Origin: Protea cynaroides
Taxonomy: Eukaryota; Streptophyta; Magnoliopsida; Proteales; Proteaceae
Assembly (NCBI GenBank): GCA_028583415.1
Contig: CM053274.1
Coordinates: 92,970,549-93,034,548 of the forward strand
Length of the DNA: 64,000 nucleotides
Direction of reading: 5' to 3'
Numbering within the stretch: the first letter of the stretch is position 1; each line of letters starts with the position of its first letter. Under the pieces are notes generated by a model. That model ran no database searches. It was not told the origin of the DNA and saw only the letters and a program-made list of their open reading frames with translations. Below, one piece after another: positions 45,357-56,745 of this stretch. The position numbers and the translations under genes are program-made.

Positions 45357-47369
45357 CTAAAATTCCATTTTCACAATTGCTTTTGTCATCTCTGTGGATC
45401 CAGACTGAAGCCAATCCTTGGCACAAAGAAGTGCCTCCAATGTCTCAGGTCGCAGGGAAGCCCGGTAGGAGTCAAGGACCTTCTGGTTGACATCGAATAC
45501 AGAATCAGTATCAACTGTGGACACAGGAATCGATAAAATGTCACGAGCCATCATTGATAGTGTAGGATACTTGAGGTTGTTCAGTTTCCACCAACCCAAT
45601 ATATCAAATTCCTGCATCCGAGGCAACAGAGACTCTTCCAGGTACTGATCCAGCTCCGATTTTGACTGTTGGTTTGCAGATATCTCGGAGATATAGACAT
45701 CAAAATCCAAAAGTCCATCACCAGTGGCAAGAAGTGTTCCTCCTGGAGATGTCTCCCCCTTGGGGGGGCTGCTGGAAATTCCCTGTTCCACATAAGTTGG
45801 TGTAAGTGGAAGTGGTTGTGCAACATATTCAAGGAAAAGTTCATGAATGCCCTCATCTATAATCTTGACGTATATGCTGGCATCATCCCCATATATCTTT
45901 GAGAAGCTAAACTCCACGAGCTTCATCTTGAACCGTGGATCCATAGCAACAGCAACAGCCAAGACGAGGCAGCAGTCCTTCCAATATTTATCGAACTTCT
46001 CTTGCATTGGCCTGGCAAGGTTGCTGATAAAGGGGTCCTGGCTCACAGCTGCATGTGTCAGCTCTAAATGGATTTTCCACACCTCATGGAAAAACATATT
46101 GGCAGTTGGGTATGTTGTAGCTGTTAAGATGCTAGCTGCGTCATACAGAAGCTTCAAGTATGTGCAGAGAGTCTCAACCTGTTTCCAGTCATCCATCGAG
46201 GGGGCTTCCCTGTATTCTGGATCTGATGTGTCCAAGCAAGAAAACACTTCCTTCAACTCTAAGGCAGCCACCAGCATGAGATATGTTGTGTTCCATTTTG
46301 TTTGGTCATCAAGAAATAGGGTCTTAGTGCTAGGGACCTGAAGTTGTTGTTTGAGCTCAATAAACTTGTCTTCATGAGTATCTGATATCTTCACAAACTT
46401 AACACTTGAACGGATTTTGTTGACGGATTCCCGGACTGCTGCTAGTGCATCTTGTGCAAGGCTACTCAAAACATGGGCATAGCAATGCCCAATTAATAAT
46501 TGGCTGTTAAGCATAAATGGGTTCTTGACGGAGAAAAAACCTTTGAGATCTCCAGTTGCTTCATCATTCGAGAAGCGCTGATCAACAGTGACGGTAAATA
46601 ATTTGCTCTCCAAACTCCAATCAGAAAGGAAAGACACTACAGCTTGAGTCAAGGCATTGCCAGAGTCTGGATTTGGTACCATAACGACATTAAGTATCAG
46701 CCTATGCAATTTCCAGTCTGCGTCAATATACTGTCCCCTAACCAGAACATAACCAAGGTTTTGACTAGATGTCCACAAGTCTAAAGCGAGGCAGATGCGT
46801 CCAGGCATTCCTCCCAGAACCTTTTGAAGGATTTGCTTCTCCCTTAAATAAATGGCCACACAATCCCCTTGGAGTGTGCTGAAGGTTACCATATTGAACC
46901 GAGGTTGAAGATTATGCGCAAAAGATACAAAGCCTGGATGCTCTACCATGTCAAGTGGGTACTCATGCATGATGATCATCTTAGCAATCTCCTGGCGGCA
47001 GTGGTCCTGATCAAATGGGAAAAATGGTGATCCAGGGCTTGCTCTACGCCTTTTTGGAGGAGGATCGGTAGCACTCCCAGTTTTGGTCCCTGGGGAATAT
47101 GGGGTAAGTTGATTCTTTTCCTGGTTTCGGCGGGTTACTGGACAGGTTCCCATGGCTATGTGCCGTTTCAGGTGGCTGGTTCCTGCCAGTTTTGACCCAG
47201 TACTATATGCAAATGTCTGCTTGCACTGCTTACAGCAAGCCCTTGTACATCCAGGGGCCACAGGTTCAATAGTAAAGTGTTCCCATACTATGGACTTCTT
47301 CCTCCTACGCTTGTTGTTAGGTGGTGTTTCTACACTAACTAGCTCATTATTTTCTCCATTTGCTGACAT
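45357..47369 (-). CDS. DAYSLEEPER: DAYSLEEPER-like domesticated hAT transposase (BED zinc finger protein)
   Basis: A single uninterrupted exon of 670 codons. The start at 47369 (MSANGENN) is chosen because the sequence just upstream is a splice acceptor (CTTTATCAG at 47383), so the ten extra in-frame residues to 47399 would be intronic. A basic patch (NKRRRKK) precedes the BED-type zinc finger at about residues 25-80, with Cys46, Cys49, His66 and His70 as likely ligands and the family phrase VWEHFTIEPV. The RNase H-like transposase body follows. The C-terminal hAT dimerisation region (about 570-650) has FDILGWWKLN and PVSTVDTDSVFD. Arabidopsis DAYSLEEPER is a nuclear DNA-binding regulator needed for development and is not a mobile element. 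The lack of stops and of nearby terminal inverted repeats supports host use here. Which DAYSLEEPER/RICESLEEPER paralogue this is cannot be settled by eye. Confidence 0.9.
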   Translation of the reverse strand: MSANGENNELVSVETPPNNKRRRKKSIVWEHFTIEPVAPGCTRACCKQCKQTFAYSTGSKLAGTSHLKRHIAMGTCPVTRRNQEKNQLTPYSPGTKTGSATDPPPKRRRASPGSPFFPFDQDHCRQEIAKMIIMHEYPLDMVEHPGFVSFAHNLQPRFNMVTFSTLQGDCVAIYLREKQILQKVLGGMPGRICLALDLWTSSQNLGYVLVRGQYIDADWKLHRLILNVVMVPNPDSGNALTQAVVSFLSDWSLESKLFTVTVDQRFSNDEATGDLKGFFSVKNPFMLNSQLLIGHCYAHVLSSLAQDALAAVRESVNKIRSSVKFVKISDTHEDKFIELKQQLQVPSTKTLFLDDQTKWNTTYLMLVAALELKEVFSCLDTSDPEYREAPSMDDWKQVETLCTYLKLLYDAASILTATTYPTANMFFHEVWKIHLELTHAAVSQDPFISNLARPMQEKFDKYWKDCCLVLAVAVAMDPRFKMKLVEFSFSKIYGDDASIYVKIIDEGIHELFLEYVAQPLPLTPTYVEQGISSSPPKGETSPGGTLLATGDGLLDFDVYISEISANQQSKSELDQYLEESLLPRMQEFDILGWWKLNNLKYPTLSMMARDILSIPVSTVDTDSVFDVNQKVLDSYRASLRPETLEALLCAKDWLQSGSTEMTKAIVKMEF

Positions 47370-47382
47370 CTTGAAGATAACC

Positions 47383-48485
47383 CTGATAAAGGAAAACACA
47401 CAACATTAGAAAGGTCATGTGGTAAATCCACTATATAAAGTACTCAGGTCATCCATGAGTATAAATAAATATGTATAATCTGGACATACTCAGGCATGCC
47501 AGAGGTTATGATTATCTAATAGATCTACAAGGATACAAAATTAAAACTATAACGACAAAAAAATAACACAAGCAGTTGTTGCCAACCAACTGAATTCAAT
47601 TTGGTGGATAAGATCTCTAAAAATTCTAGAAAAGAGAATTCTAATGGCAAGATGGTCAAACCATCATTCAACACTAACAAAGATGAATCCGAGGATAACT
47701 CCTTTTCTCAACCACACCTTGACTGATTGAACTTGGGTTCAGCTAGAAGACCTAGGGCAACCTGCTCCAGGGCTTCTTTAGGGCTGCCCTAATTCTGCAG
47801 GCAAGATGGTCAAGATGTGAAGTTAGTTTTGTAATTGCAGATACACAAGAAGCCAAAACATTGTTTGAGCAGGGAATTGCCACTCTGGAACCTCCATCAC
47901 ATCCATTTCCATATCAGTTGCTCACCTAGCTATGCTAACTGCCCAGTAGAATGACAACCATTTCAGAAGAGGATAGCAAATACATCACACTGGATTTTTT
48001 TTTTTATTATAACTATCCAATTTAAATTGCTCTCGGAAAGAATGCTCATGTGGTTAACTGGTGCCAATTTAAAGATTAGTAAATTAATTATGTGGTTATC
48101 TTTGGAAGTTAAAACATCCTTTAGGTACACTGTTGTAACTTTTCACAATGCTAAGCTATCTTGAGATAAGACCAAAAGCAGATAACCAGTCACCCCCCCC
48201 CCCAATAAAAAAAAAAAAAAAGTGCAGGGAAAGAACCTAAATCAAATGATAAGCAATCAGGAAATCCCTAGACCTTGTACTAATGGCAGCAGAACAATTG
48301 GAACTCCTACAGCTGCCACCACGACATACAAAGAGCTATTGAAGGAATGCTAGTAGTCAAAGCCAAGGAAATTGGAATTTCCAATGACAATGCATGGGTA
48401 TGTTTTTCTCTCACTCTTTTTTTTTTTTTTTGGGGGGGGGGGGTGGGTTCCATGGCAAGCAGAAGCCTAGGAATAGCAGACAGCC
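47383..48485 (-). other. Leader intron (inferred) upstream of the DAYSLEEPER-like CDS
   Basis: Begins at the acceptor TTTATCAG on the minus strand. There is no coding pattern, and a poly-C/poly-A run near 48192-48220. It precedes the LTR element at 48486. Confidence 0.45.
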
Positions 48486-48903
48486 TGTTAAGATATAAGT
48501 GCTGTTACTGTAAGGGAATGGGTCTACTTAACTTAGGCCCATTCCCCCCCTCTTCTAGTTATAATAAATAATGTAAGTAATGGGCCTGATTAGCAAACCT
48601 ATTACCTTGAGTTGGCCTTGTTGACCAAGTCTTTTTACTTAGTTGGATTGTAATTATGAGAGTGTCCTAAGTCCTCTTTTTTTTTGCTCTCTTTTGTTTT
48701 CTATATATACAATAGTAAGAGGAGGGGTTATTAACAGACACTCTCCTTCCTTTATTTCTTCTTTTATTTTACTATTTTGTTACATGGTACAGAGTTGCCG
48801 TTTTGAAAGTCATTTAAGGTTCTCGTTCTGGTGTGTAGTCACCATTGCTGCCTCTGCTGCTTCTTCTGCTTTAGTTTTCTATTCTCTACAAGTTCTGGTA
48901 TGT

Positions 48904-49180
48904 GTTGTTGCTGCTTGGTTCACAGTAACCTCAACTGTGCTGCTTTACTACTACTGCTACTGGTATTGCGGTTGCTTCCTTTGATACATTGGTTCAAGGT
49001 AAAGCTTGTGCTGTTGTTTCTGTTTGGTTCATAGTAACCTATATTGTGTTGTTGCTACTTGGTTCACAGGAACCTAAACTATGTTGCTTTACTACTACTG
49101 CTGCTGCTACTGTTTTCGTTGATATATTGGTTCAAGGTGAAACTTGTGTTTCTGTTTTTGCTTGGTTCATAGGTACTTAT
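48904..49180. repeat. 144 bp tandem repeats inside the LTR element
   Basis: Units begin GTTGTTGCT-CTTGGTTCACAG at 48904 and 49048 (period 144). They share CTACTACTGCT and TTGGTTCAAGGT-AA. A third, diverged partial unit continues at 51748-51880, on the far side of the nested insert. Confidence 0.8.
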
Positions 49181-51747
49181 TATTGTAAAACCCGCACCCA
49201 AGAAACCCGGCCTAACTCTGTTTTTTTTTCCGTGCTCGGGTTTTCCACAGCTGACGAACCCGAATTGATGCCGACCTGAAAACCAACACTGCAGGTACCA
49301 AGTTAGACTTTAATTAATTTAAATACTGTGCTGAGGTGCAACTCAGAGTGGCACTGGTCGGAGATCTACAGATCTGGTGCAACCGGATTCTGTGACCAGC
49401 CATGCCAAAAAGGCCTACCCGTAGAATTTCAAATTGAATTTGATCAGTTGGGAAGGAAGGGAATATTCCCTTGGACCCGCGAACGAATCCAATGGGTCCT
49501 ACCTCCTAATCAACTGATTGAGCTAGGATTAGGGAGTTGAACCCTTTCCCACTATCAGCATTGCCACTTGGCAACTCTTTACAGTGCCCCACTCTAATTA
49601 GGAGTCCCACTCCAAGAGGAAGACTCCAGTTAATCAAATCCTATCAAACTCCTCTTCTCTGAGTACGTATCATTCACAAGAAAACTCTGAACGCGTTCTC
49701 AGAGAGGGAGAGAGTTGAAGGAGGAAGAAAAGCTTGGAGGGACGTTTGCTTGGAGAACTGTCGGCACTATTCATCGCTTTGCACCACCGCTTGAACGGTT
49801 GCTGGCAAAACTCCTTAAACCATCCCATAGTATAATGTAGGTGATATTGACTTAGTAATTGATCTAGATTGTTATTCCGTGATGAAGCTTAGCTCTCCAT
49901 TAACGGCAGAGCAGAGAATCGTTTCCCGGATCTCGAGAAGATTTTCTCTTGATGAATGGTTTAGGGTAAACCGTTAAACCGTCCTTAGTACCATGATCGA
50001 AATACCTAGACCTAGAGGGTACGCCTTAACCGACCATGCTAGCTCAGCAAAATGAAGAATAAATTAATGGTGAGACTCCGATCAGAAAGATTGCCAATGG
50101 ACTTCCACAGAAGAAGTCCATAAGCATGTCCAGAGGGGACCCTAGAGGAAAAATCCATGCCTCCGGCCAGGCTAATTACCCTGACCAACCCTTTGGGGAG
50201 GGTCCGAACGCAATACTGGACACGAGACTGTGCGACCGGGATTGTGACTGGCGAACCACAGAAGGTCTCGATAGGTAACCGAACGCAACGCCGGTCAAGT
50301 ATACTGTGCGGCCGATGCTGTGTCCGGCTATTGGTAGAAGGCTCGGATTCCAGCTGGAAGCAATACTGGACTCGACCCTATGCGTCCAGAGCTACAACCT
50401 GATAGCGCCAAAGAGCCTTAAATCACTGTATAACAACATGGGCAATTAACTAACACCTTTACACACTACCTAGGTGTCGCATACAAAGGAGATATCGACT
50501 CTTGTGGTGTGGTAAATTGTATTTACGAAACCTTAGGTGAGGAATGGAACCCTGACTTAATTTTGGAGTGTTTTATAATCTTGTGATTGTCTATGCCGCA
50601 TGCTTGTTGTGAATCACATGTCATCCAATAACTGTCTTTTGCATTCATTTGCATTTATTATATGACTGTTGTGAAGGTGTGCTTTTGGTGCTTTATGGGT
50701 AGCGGTGAAATGGTTGAGGACTGCAGGATCCGACCCACTAGGCAACCCTTTGCCATGTATTCCTCTCATACCCTAGTGGGATGACAACGTCTAGGGGGGT
50801 AGACGGACAGTCTGGGATTCCTGCTAGGATGGTGAGAGGAGTACATTTGATGACATGTAGGATCGGTTAGCAGCACTACTCATGTATGCAACCCTGGCCA
50901 GTAGGGGGTTAGGTACTGGTATGTGATGGAGGATGGGGGGAAGGGAGCGTCACTGGTCGGACTTCTGCTTTATCACCATTCTTCTTGGGAGACGCATGGA
51001 ATGGCCAACGCTGTCAGAGCAGGTTGGGTGAGTGTCCATTCTCTCCTGTACATGGAGGTTATGGTTAGCTTTGGTGGGTGTGACTAAACCTTACTTTAGC
51101 ACTAGCATATATTATACCAGACTCTTGCATTGTTGTATGTAATAAATCTATCATGCATCTGCTTGCTTGTCTGTCTGTTCTCACTAAGCTCCAGTTGGAG
51201 AGTTTACCCTTGCGTATGCCTTTCTTTTAGATGATGTTGTAGATACCACCGTGGCTAATTACATGAACGCCCTTGTCGTTACAAATTTGGCACAACTGGG
51301 TGTGCAACCCTTGGAGGAAGAGGAACACGAAGCGGACTGCGAGTGCGACGCGTGTGTCTTTGAGTAGTGGAGTTGATGCAAGCAACTTACTGTAGAGATT
51401 TTGAATTATTTTCATTTAATTTATGTTTTCGGTACAATGTTATAAACCCAGTACTTTAGGGTTATTTTACAGTTAGTTTTAAATTGATGGTTTGGTTAAT
51501 TGTGGATGAACGAACAAGTAAAAGACTTGAACAAATGCTGGATAATATTTTACGAATATCAATAGATGCTCAGTGTTATGTAGTTACTTCTGCTATGGTA
51601 TTACTCTAAATTGTGTTGTGGCATTGGGTTGGTGTGTGGTTGGTATCGGTATGCATTGCTTAAGTGATTCTGGGTTGGATCATATCTAAACTACGGTGTC
51701 GGTCCAGTAGTACTTCGAAATTTTCATATCGAAATTTTGGTGTGACA
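49181..51747. mobile_element. Nested solo-LTR-like insert of about 2.57 kb
   Basis: The sequence begins TGTAAAACCCGCACCC (49184) and ends TTTTGGTGTGACA (51747), TG to CA ends expected of an LTR. The outer element's tandem repeat is split exactly here: GGTTCATAG-TA before and CCTATATTGTGCTG after correspond to the unbroken GGTTCATAGTAACCTATATTGTG at 49026-49048. The flanks CTTAT and CCTAT may be a decayed 5 bp duplication. There are no coding domains. It includes threefold repeats with CGAACGCAA and ACTGGAC near 50210-50375. The length and the CACTAAGCTCCAG phrase near 51183 suggest a Tekay/Del-type Ty3 LTR; that is inference. Confidence 0.65.
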
Positions 51748-53454
51748 CCTATATTGTGCTGTTTTTCTACTACTGCTATTGTTGCTACTGCTTCTGTTGA
51801 TACATTGTTTTAAGCTAAAGCTCTTACTATTGCTGCCGCTTCTGTTGTTACATTGTTACTCTTACATTCTCCTGTGCTTTAGCTTGAGGGGGGGGGGGTG
51901 TTAAGATATAAGGGCTGTTATTGTAAGGGAATGGGTCCACTTAACTTAGGCCCATTCCCCCTCTTTTAGTTATAATAAATAATGTAAGTAATGGACCTGA
52001 ATAGCAGACCCATTACCTTTGGTTTTCTTTTAATTATGTTTGTAGTGGGCCTAATTATAAAGGTTCATTACCGGTTGTGTCTTAAGTAGACTAAGAGTTG
52101 GTCTTGTTGACTAGATTTTTCTATCCAGTTGGATTGTAACTAGGAGAGAGTCCTAAGTCCTATTTTTGCTCACTTTTGTTTTCTATATATACAATAGTAA
52201 GAGGAGGGGTTATTAACACACAATCTCTCCTTCCATGCATGTGCAGCCAGCTCACAAATATCAAGCACAGGGCTTCAAAGAAATATACACTAATCTAATG
52301 AAAGCAGTTTAAAGGAAACAGCTGGCATGTTTAATAAAAACAAATGAGCTTCTACTTCTGGTGCTAAGTACAATAGAGTTATGAAAAATTCTGCTGAACT
52401 AAGCACTTCAATTGGTAGATGCAATAGACTCTGGATAAGTCTGTGACTGCCGAATTTATTAAGGGTCTTCATAATCACAAGTCATTGTGATACATAGGCA
52501 CAGACCTGAAACTCTGACTTTTTCCATATCCGTTCGTAAGCTCTATTCCAATACATTAAAAATAAAAAGAAGAAGAGATACCAAACCCATTGGCTATTTT
52601 TTATTCATTTATTTGTTTAAATTTGTGTTTACTAGTGAATATATGTCTGTGCTTTGGGAGGGGGAGGGGTAATCAAGTCGATATATATAATGTCATATTG
52701 ATATGAATGTAATAAATTTAGATATATTATCCTTTTTAGACTAATATGGATATAGTAGGTTTTTGGCATGCTTTGTAGCCATTCAAAAGGTCATATAAAG
52801 TCGTATCACCCAAATAAGGAAATTTCGGGCTTCAGCTGGGTAATGCTCAAATTTCCTTGGGTCAAATCGGCCTCAAGCTAGCCTTGGCTTGCCCAGCTGC
52901 CTGATGTCCACTCCTAACCAAAATTCTATAGTTACATTCATCATTAAGCAGCTACTAGTTATACAAGGGCTTCAACTGGTTCAAAAAAGAATGCACAAAA
53001 GAAAAGGAAGCATACGGCTGTAAGCAGGGTGAAAAAATTTTCAGAAAAAAATAAAACCCTTTTTTTCTGCACTTCTAATGTTATTGGAAAATTTTTCATT
53101 TTTCTCACAAAATTTGTCAGGAAATTCAATAGTCAAAATGATAGAACTCCAGGGTGCTGCAAAAAGTGAGTTTGCTTCAGAAAGTGATTTTCTGTTGAAA
53201 AACACAACCGGATGTACAGTAAAAAGATGGATTATTTACAGGAAATTATTTTCCATCCCAGTAAACTTTTACATTTTCTTAGCCAGAAGAACTTCTGAAT
53301 TTCCCATTTCTGTTCCAGATGAGGACATCACAGTGGCTGATCCTCCAGCCTTTCGAGTGTATCAGTGCAGGCGGCATAGGTCTCAGCCTACCTCCCCTAT
53401 GTTATGGTTCAATGATGAGTTCGGGGGCTACCATTTAGATAGGAACTAGGAGCA

Positions 53455-54640
53455 GCAGCTTTCTTTTATTTATTTTTCTGTTATTTCAGTTATTATAGTT
53501 ATGACAGTTAATTCAGTTTTATTTTTTTATTTCAGTTATGTTGTACTTTTTTTTTTATATAATATTTCCCATGTGTTGTTTAAAAACAACCCCCCCCCCC
53601 CCAATTCCCCTTTACGTGGTTGGTCAGTTTCTTCCCCCGTCTCAGTTTTTTTTTTTTTTGGAATTTTAGTAACTGCCTCGGCAGTTCCAAAACCCACCCC
53701 AACCCTCTCCACGACTTCAGCTGTGTAAGCCTTTAAAAGACCTTTTTTGTTTTGATTGAAATTTTTTTATGATACAATATGAACGAAGAAAATGGAAAAT
53801 TCTCTCTCACTGCTGTAAGTGCCTCTCCTTCTTCTTCTTCTTCTCTCTCTCTCTCTCTCTCTCTCAATGCCTCTTCTCTTTTCCCCTTCCCCCCGATATC
53901 AGTTTTGACTCCCCACCCCTTTTCACTTCTCTTATTTCTTGATATTCATTTCTGAAATCAGAAATATCCCACCCCTCCACTGATCACGATATTCAATTTC
54001 CTGTTCATGATATGCTTATGTTAAAATATGTTTAATAGTCCATTATCAACCCCTCCCTGCAACATCTAATCTTCCAATACCCATTGTCAACTCTGCCATT
54101 GTTATACAATTTATTTAAATCACAGTTTCTTTTTTCTTTTTATTTTTATATTTACCATGCACAACAAATGTTCAACCCATGTTCTGTTTTAGTTTCTGAA
54201 CTCTATTAACAACATCTCACTATCCTTTACCGACATGTATTAGAGCCTATATTTCAGCATCGATTCTGGTAAGTAACCTAGTTCTTTTATATTGTAATTG
54301 CCGCTGTATTTACATGAAATTGGTTCTCCTAAGCACTGAATAATGCTGTTACTACTTTAAGGGTGTTGAAATTTTCTACATGACAACTTGTCGAATACTG
54401 TCTTATTAATGTTGAATCCTATGTCACCCTATTTCATCATTGTTGAGTTGGTAAATTACTCTTAGGAATATATTGTTCATTGGCTGATAAAATTCAGCCC
54501 TAAACATTCAAAATGCAACACATGTATGCTTCTGCCTTCTGTCCTAGCTAGCTAATCATTAGGCAACCTAATACCTAACCTAGCTGTAAGTGTAGGAGAC
54601 CTAAACCCTAGGCTGTCCTACATTATTTTCATATTATATG
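53455..54640 (+). mobile_element. LTR-derived sequence, copy C of the family in CNOT10 intron 2
   Basis: It starts near AGCAGCAGCTTTCTTTTA (compare AGCAGCATTTTACTTTC at 17680) and repeats the same blocks: C-run, a GTAACTGCC--GGCAGTT motif, and AATATGAACGAA. A CTT/CT tract follows (53826-53866). The late block at 54440-54625 (CATTGTTGAGTTGGTAA, CTGATAAAATTCAGCCC, ACCTAAACCCTAGGCTGTCCTACA) matches 15425-15620. The short reading frame before it (53078-53449) could be polyprotein remnant but is not recognised. Confidence 0.6.
53826..53866. repeat. (CTT)n/(CT)n microsatellite
   Basis: Compound C/T repeat inside LTR copy C, positionally equivalent to the (CT)n at 18001-18030. Confidence 0.85.
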
Positions 54641-54800
54641 AACCAAACAAAATAACAATGAAGAAAGTATAACAAATAAGAAGTCAAGGAATTAACTATA
54701 TATTGTCTAAACCATTTTGCAAAGGTAACAAAACCACATAATCAAAGGATAACTCTTTTCCAATAACTTTAATAAAACCAGTAAGTGGGATCAGGGCAGC

Positions 54801-55254
54801 TGTTACGATTTAATTGTATTATTAGATTTAATTAGGTTCGTGGATTAATTATTGATCATAGACTCCATGTATTTTGAATTACTTTTGTGGTTAATTGTTT
54901 GTTAGTAGGGTTAGATAAAAATATGGGAGTTAGCTAACATAGTTGCAGGTGTCATCTTGTCCTATTTAATAGGGAATGTTAGTGGAGTTTAGTTTATGGC
55001 ATATCCTATTTTATCCTATCTTTTGTATTTGAACATGGGAGTTATTTTCTCCTATTTTCTTGTAAAAAGATTATTAATAAAGAGATTGCTATTGCCATTC
55101 GTTAGGAGATATCTTGGAAAAATCTAATTGACGTGTGTCAAAGAGGCAAGTTTTCCTCAATTAAACCTAACTTTTATTTTAGTTTTCTTTCCCTTATTGT
55201 TCTAGCACAATAGGTACGTCCAAGGGTAAACGGGACAGCCAAACATACGTAACA
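54801..55254 (+). repeat. 5' LTR of the gag-only element
   Basis: 454 bp. It includes TTGTAAAAAGATTATTAATAAAG, a likely U3/R promoter-poly(A) region, and ends AGCCAAACATACGTAACA. Confidence 0.9.
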
Positions 55255-55275
55255 AGCTGGTATCAGAGCTCAGGC

Positions 55276-56191
55276 ATGGACCAAAGGGTGGAGCAGTTGG
55301 AGAATGTCATGCGGTCCTTTTCATCTAATCAAAAGGAGATGATGAACCAGATAGCTGACATGTTCAAAAAGTTGAATGCCAGGGTGGATCAACTAGCTGC
55401 CTAGTCCAATCGAGAAGTAGGAGGTAATTCAAGCAACCAAGCTAATGCAAGTTCAGGTAACAGCAATGGCAATAATAACTTTAATGTATCTTCATCATCA
55501 TTTACTCCTAAGCTTGTGAAGTTGAATTTTCCACGCTTCAATAGTGGAGAAGATCCCACTAGCTTGATTTGTAGGGCAGAACAATTTTTTCAATTTCATG
55601 GGAACCCCTATTGATGAGAGAGTATCCTTGGCATCTTTTCATCTTGAGGATGATGCCCATTTGTGGTTTCAATTGCTGAAACAAGAAACACCCACCATAA
55701 CCTGGAAAGAATTCAAGGAAGGGTTCTATGTTTGATTTGGCCCTAACCAATTTTGTGAATTTTTTGGAGAACTCACCAAACTTCAACAACAAGGTTTGGT
55801 GTGGGATTACCAAAATCAGTTTGAATGATTCTTCTCCAAGGTTGGGCATCTTCCACAACTTCGTCAAGTTAACTGTTTCATTAGTGGGCTACGAGAATCC
55901 TTCCGAACTGACGTGCATGCTAAACAACCTACATCCTTATCAGCTACAACCTGTTTGGCTCGATTGTATGAAGCTCGTGACTCGTCCCAAAGCCAATTGG
56001 TACTGATAGAATTTAAGGAAAGCGTTTCAACTAACAAGGAAGTTTCCATCAGTCAATCAACGGTTCCTATTAAAAGGATGTCACAAATTGAATTGCAAGA
56101 GCAATGCTCTAAGGGTTTATGTTATAATTGCAATGAGAAATTCATCCTGGGACATCGATGCAAGAAGTTGTTTTTCATTGGGGTTTGCTAG
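55276..56191 (+). pseudogene. Retrotransposon gag remnant (Ty3-type)
   Basis: A start at 55276 opens a coiled-coil-like N-terminus (MDQRVEQLENVMRSF) that hits a stop at 55402. In the same frame LNFPRFNSGEDP follows, and a second frame (from about 55605) carries DAHLWF and CFISGLRESFRTDV, the core of plant Ty3 gag proteins. A third block ends with a zinc-knuckle-like LCYNCNEKFILGHRCKK. At least two more stops (near 55733 and 55826) and one or more frame changes show that it is inactive. The element would depend on proteins supplied in trans. Confidence 0.85.
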
Positions 56192-56289
56192 GAAGATGAA
56201 GGGGACGGTGACGTGGTAATGGATCATGGGTAAAATCTGTTAAGGATTACGGCATTGAGGACAATGCCAAACGTTAAGGGGGAAGGCGT

Positions 56290-56745
56290 TGTTACAATTT
56301 AATTGTTTTATAAGATTTAATTAGGTTTGTGGATTAATTGTTGGTCATAGAGTCCATGTATTTTGAGTTATTTTTGTGGTTAATTGTTTGCTAGTAGTGT
56401 TAGCTAAAAATATGGGGAGTTAGCTAACTTAGTCATAGGTGTCCTCTTGTCCTATTTAATAGAGAATGTTAGTGGAGTTTAGTTTATGGCATATCCTATT
56501 TTATCCTATCTTTTGTATTTGAACGTGGGAGTTATTCTCTCCTATTTTCTTGTAAAAATATTATTAAATAAAGAGATTGCTATTGCTATCCGTTAGTAGA
56601 TATCTTGGAAAAATCTAATTGACGTGTCTTAAAGAGGCAAGGTTTCCTCAACTAAACCTATCTTTTATTTTAGTTTTCTTTCCCTTATTCTTCTAGCACA
56701 ATAGGTACGTCCAAGGGTAAACAGGACAGCCACACGTACGTACCA
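56290..56745 (+). repeat. 3' LTR of the gag-only element
   Basis: 456 bp, starts TGTTACAATTTAATTG and ends ACGTACCA. It aligns end to end with the 5' LTR with two small insertions and scattered substitutions. Confidence 0.9.

Larger units (their letters stand above)
48486..52243 (+). mobile_element. Non-autonomous LTR retrotransposon interrupted by a nested LTR-like insert
   Basis: The 5' LTR runs 48486-48784 and the 3' LTR 51899 to about 52243. Both begin TGTTAAGATATAAG and share AAGGGAATGGGTC, CTATATATACAATAGTAAGAGG and GGGGTTATTAACA. A degraded primer-binding site (TGGTACAGAG, compare tRNA-Met type TGGTATCAGAGC) follows the 5' LTR. A polypurine tract (TTGAGGGGGGGGG) precedes the 3' LTR. 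CAGCC occurs at 48481-48485 and 52244-52248, a possible 5 bp duplication, although the 3' LTR end is altered. Without the insert the interior is only about 550 bp and non-coding, so it is TRIM-like. The 3' LTR has a segment of roughly 75 bp absent from the 5' LTR. Confidence 0.8.
54801..56745 (+). mobile_element. Gag-only LTR retrotransposon (TR-GAG type) with perfect 5 bp target duplication
   Basis: The 5' LTR is 54801-55254 (starts TGTTACGATTTAATTG, ends ACGTAACA) and the 3' LTR is 56290-56745. GCAGC flanks both sides (54796-54800 and 56746-56750). The primer-binding site TGGTATCAGAGC (55259-55270) fits plant initiator tRNA-Met, and the polypurine tract TTAAGGGGGAAGG precedes the 3' LTR. 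The interior of about 1 kb encodes only a Ty3-type gag region and then jumps to 3'-end sequence just before the polypurine tract, so protease, reverse transcriptase, RNase H and integrase are absent. By eye the LTRs differ at about 35-40 positions (near 92% identity). Confidence 0.92.

Noticed and set aside
50157..50402. 81 aa frame with repeated Trp-Thr-Arg motif
   Set aside because: Arises from threefold repeats inside the nested LTR-like insert, with no retroviral-type domain.
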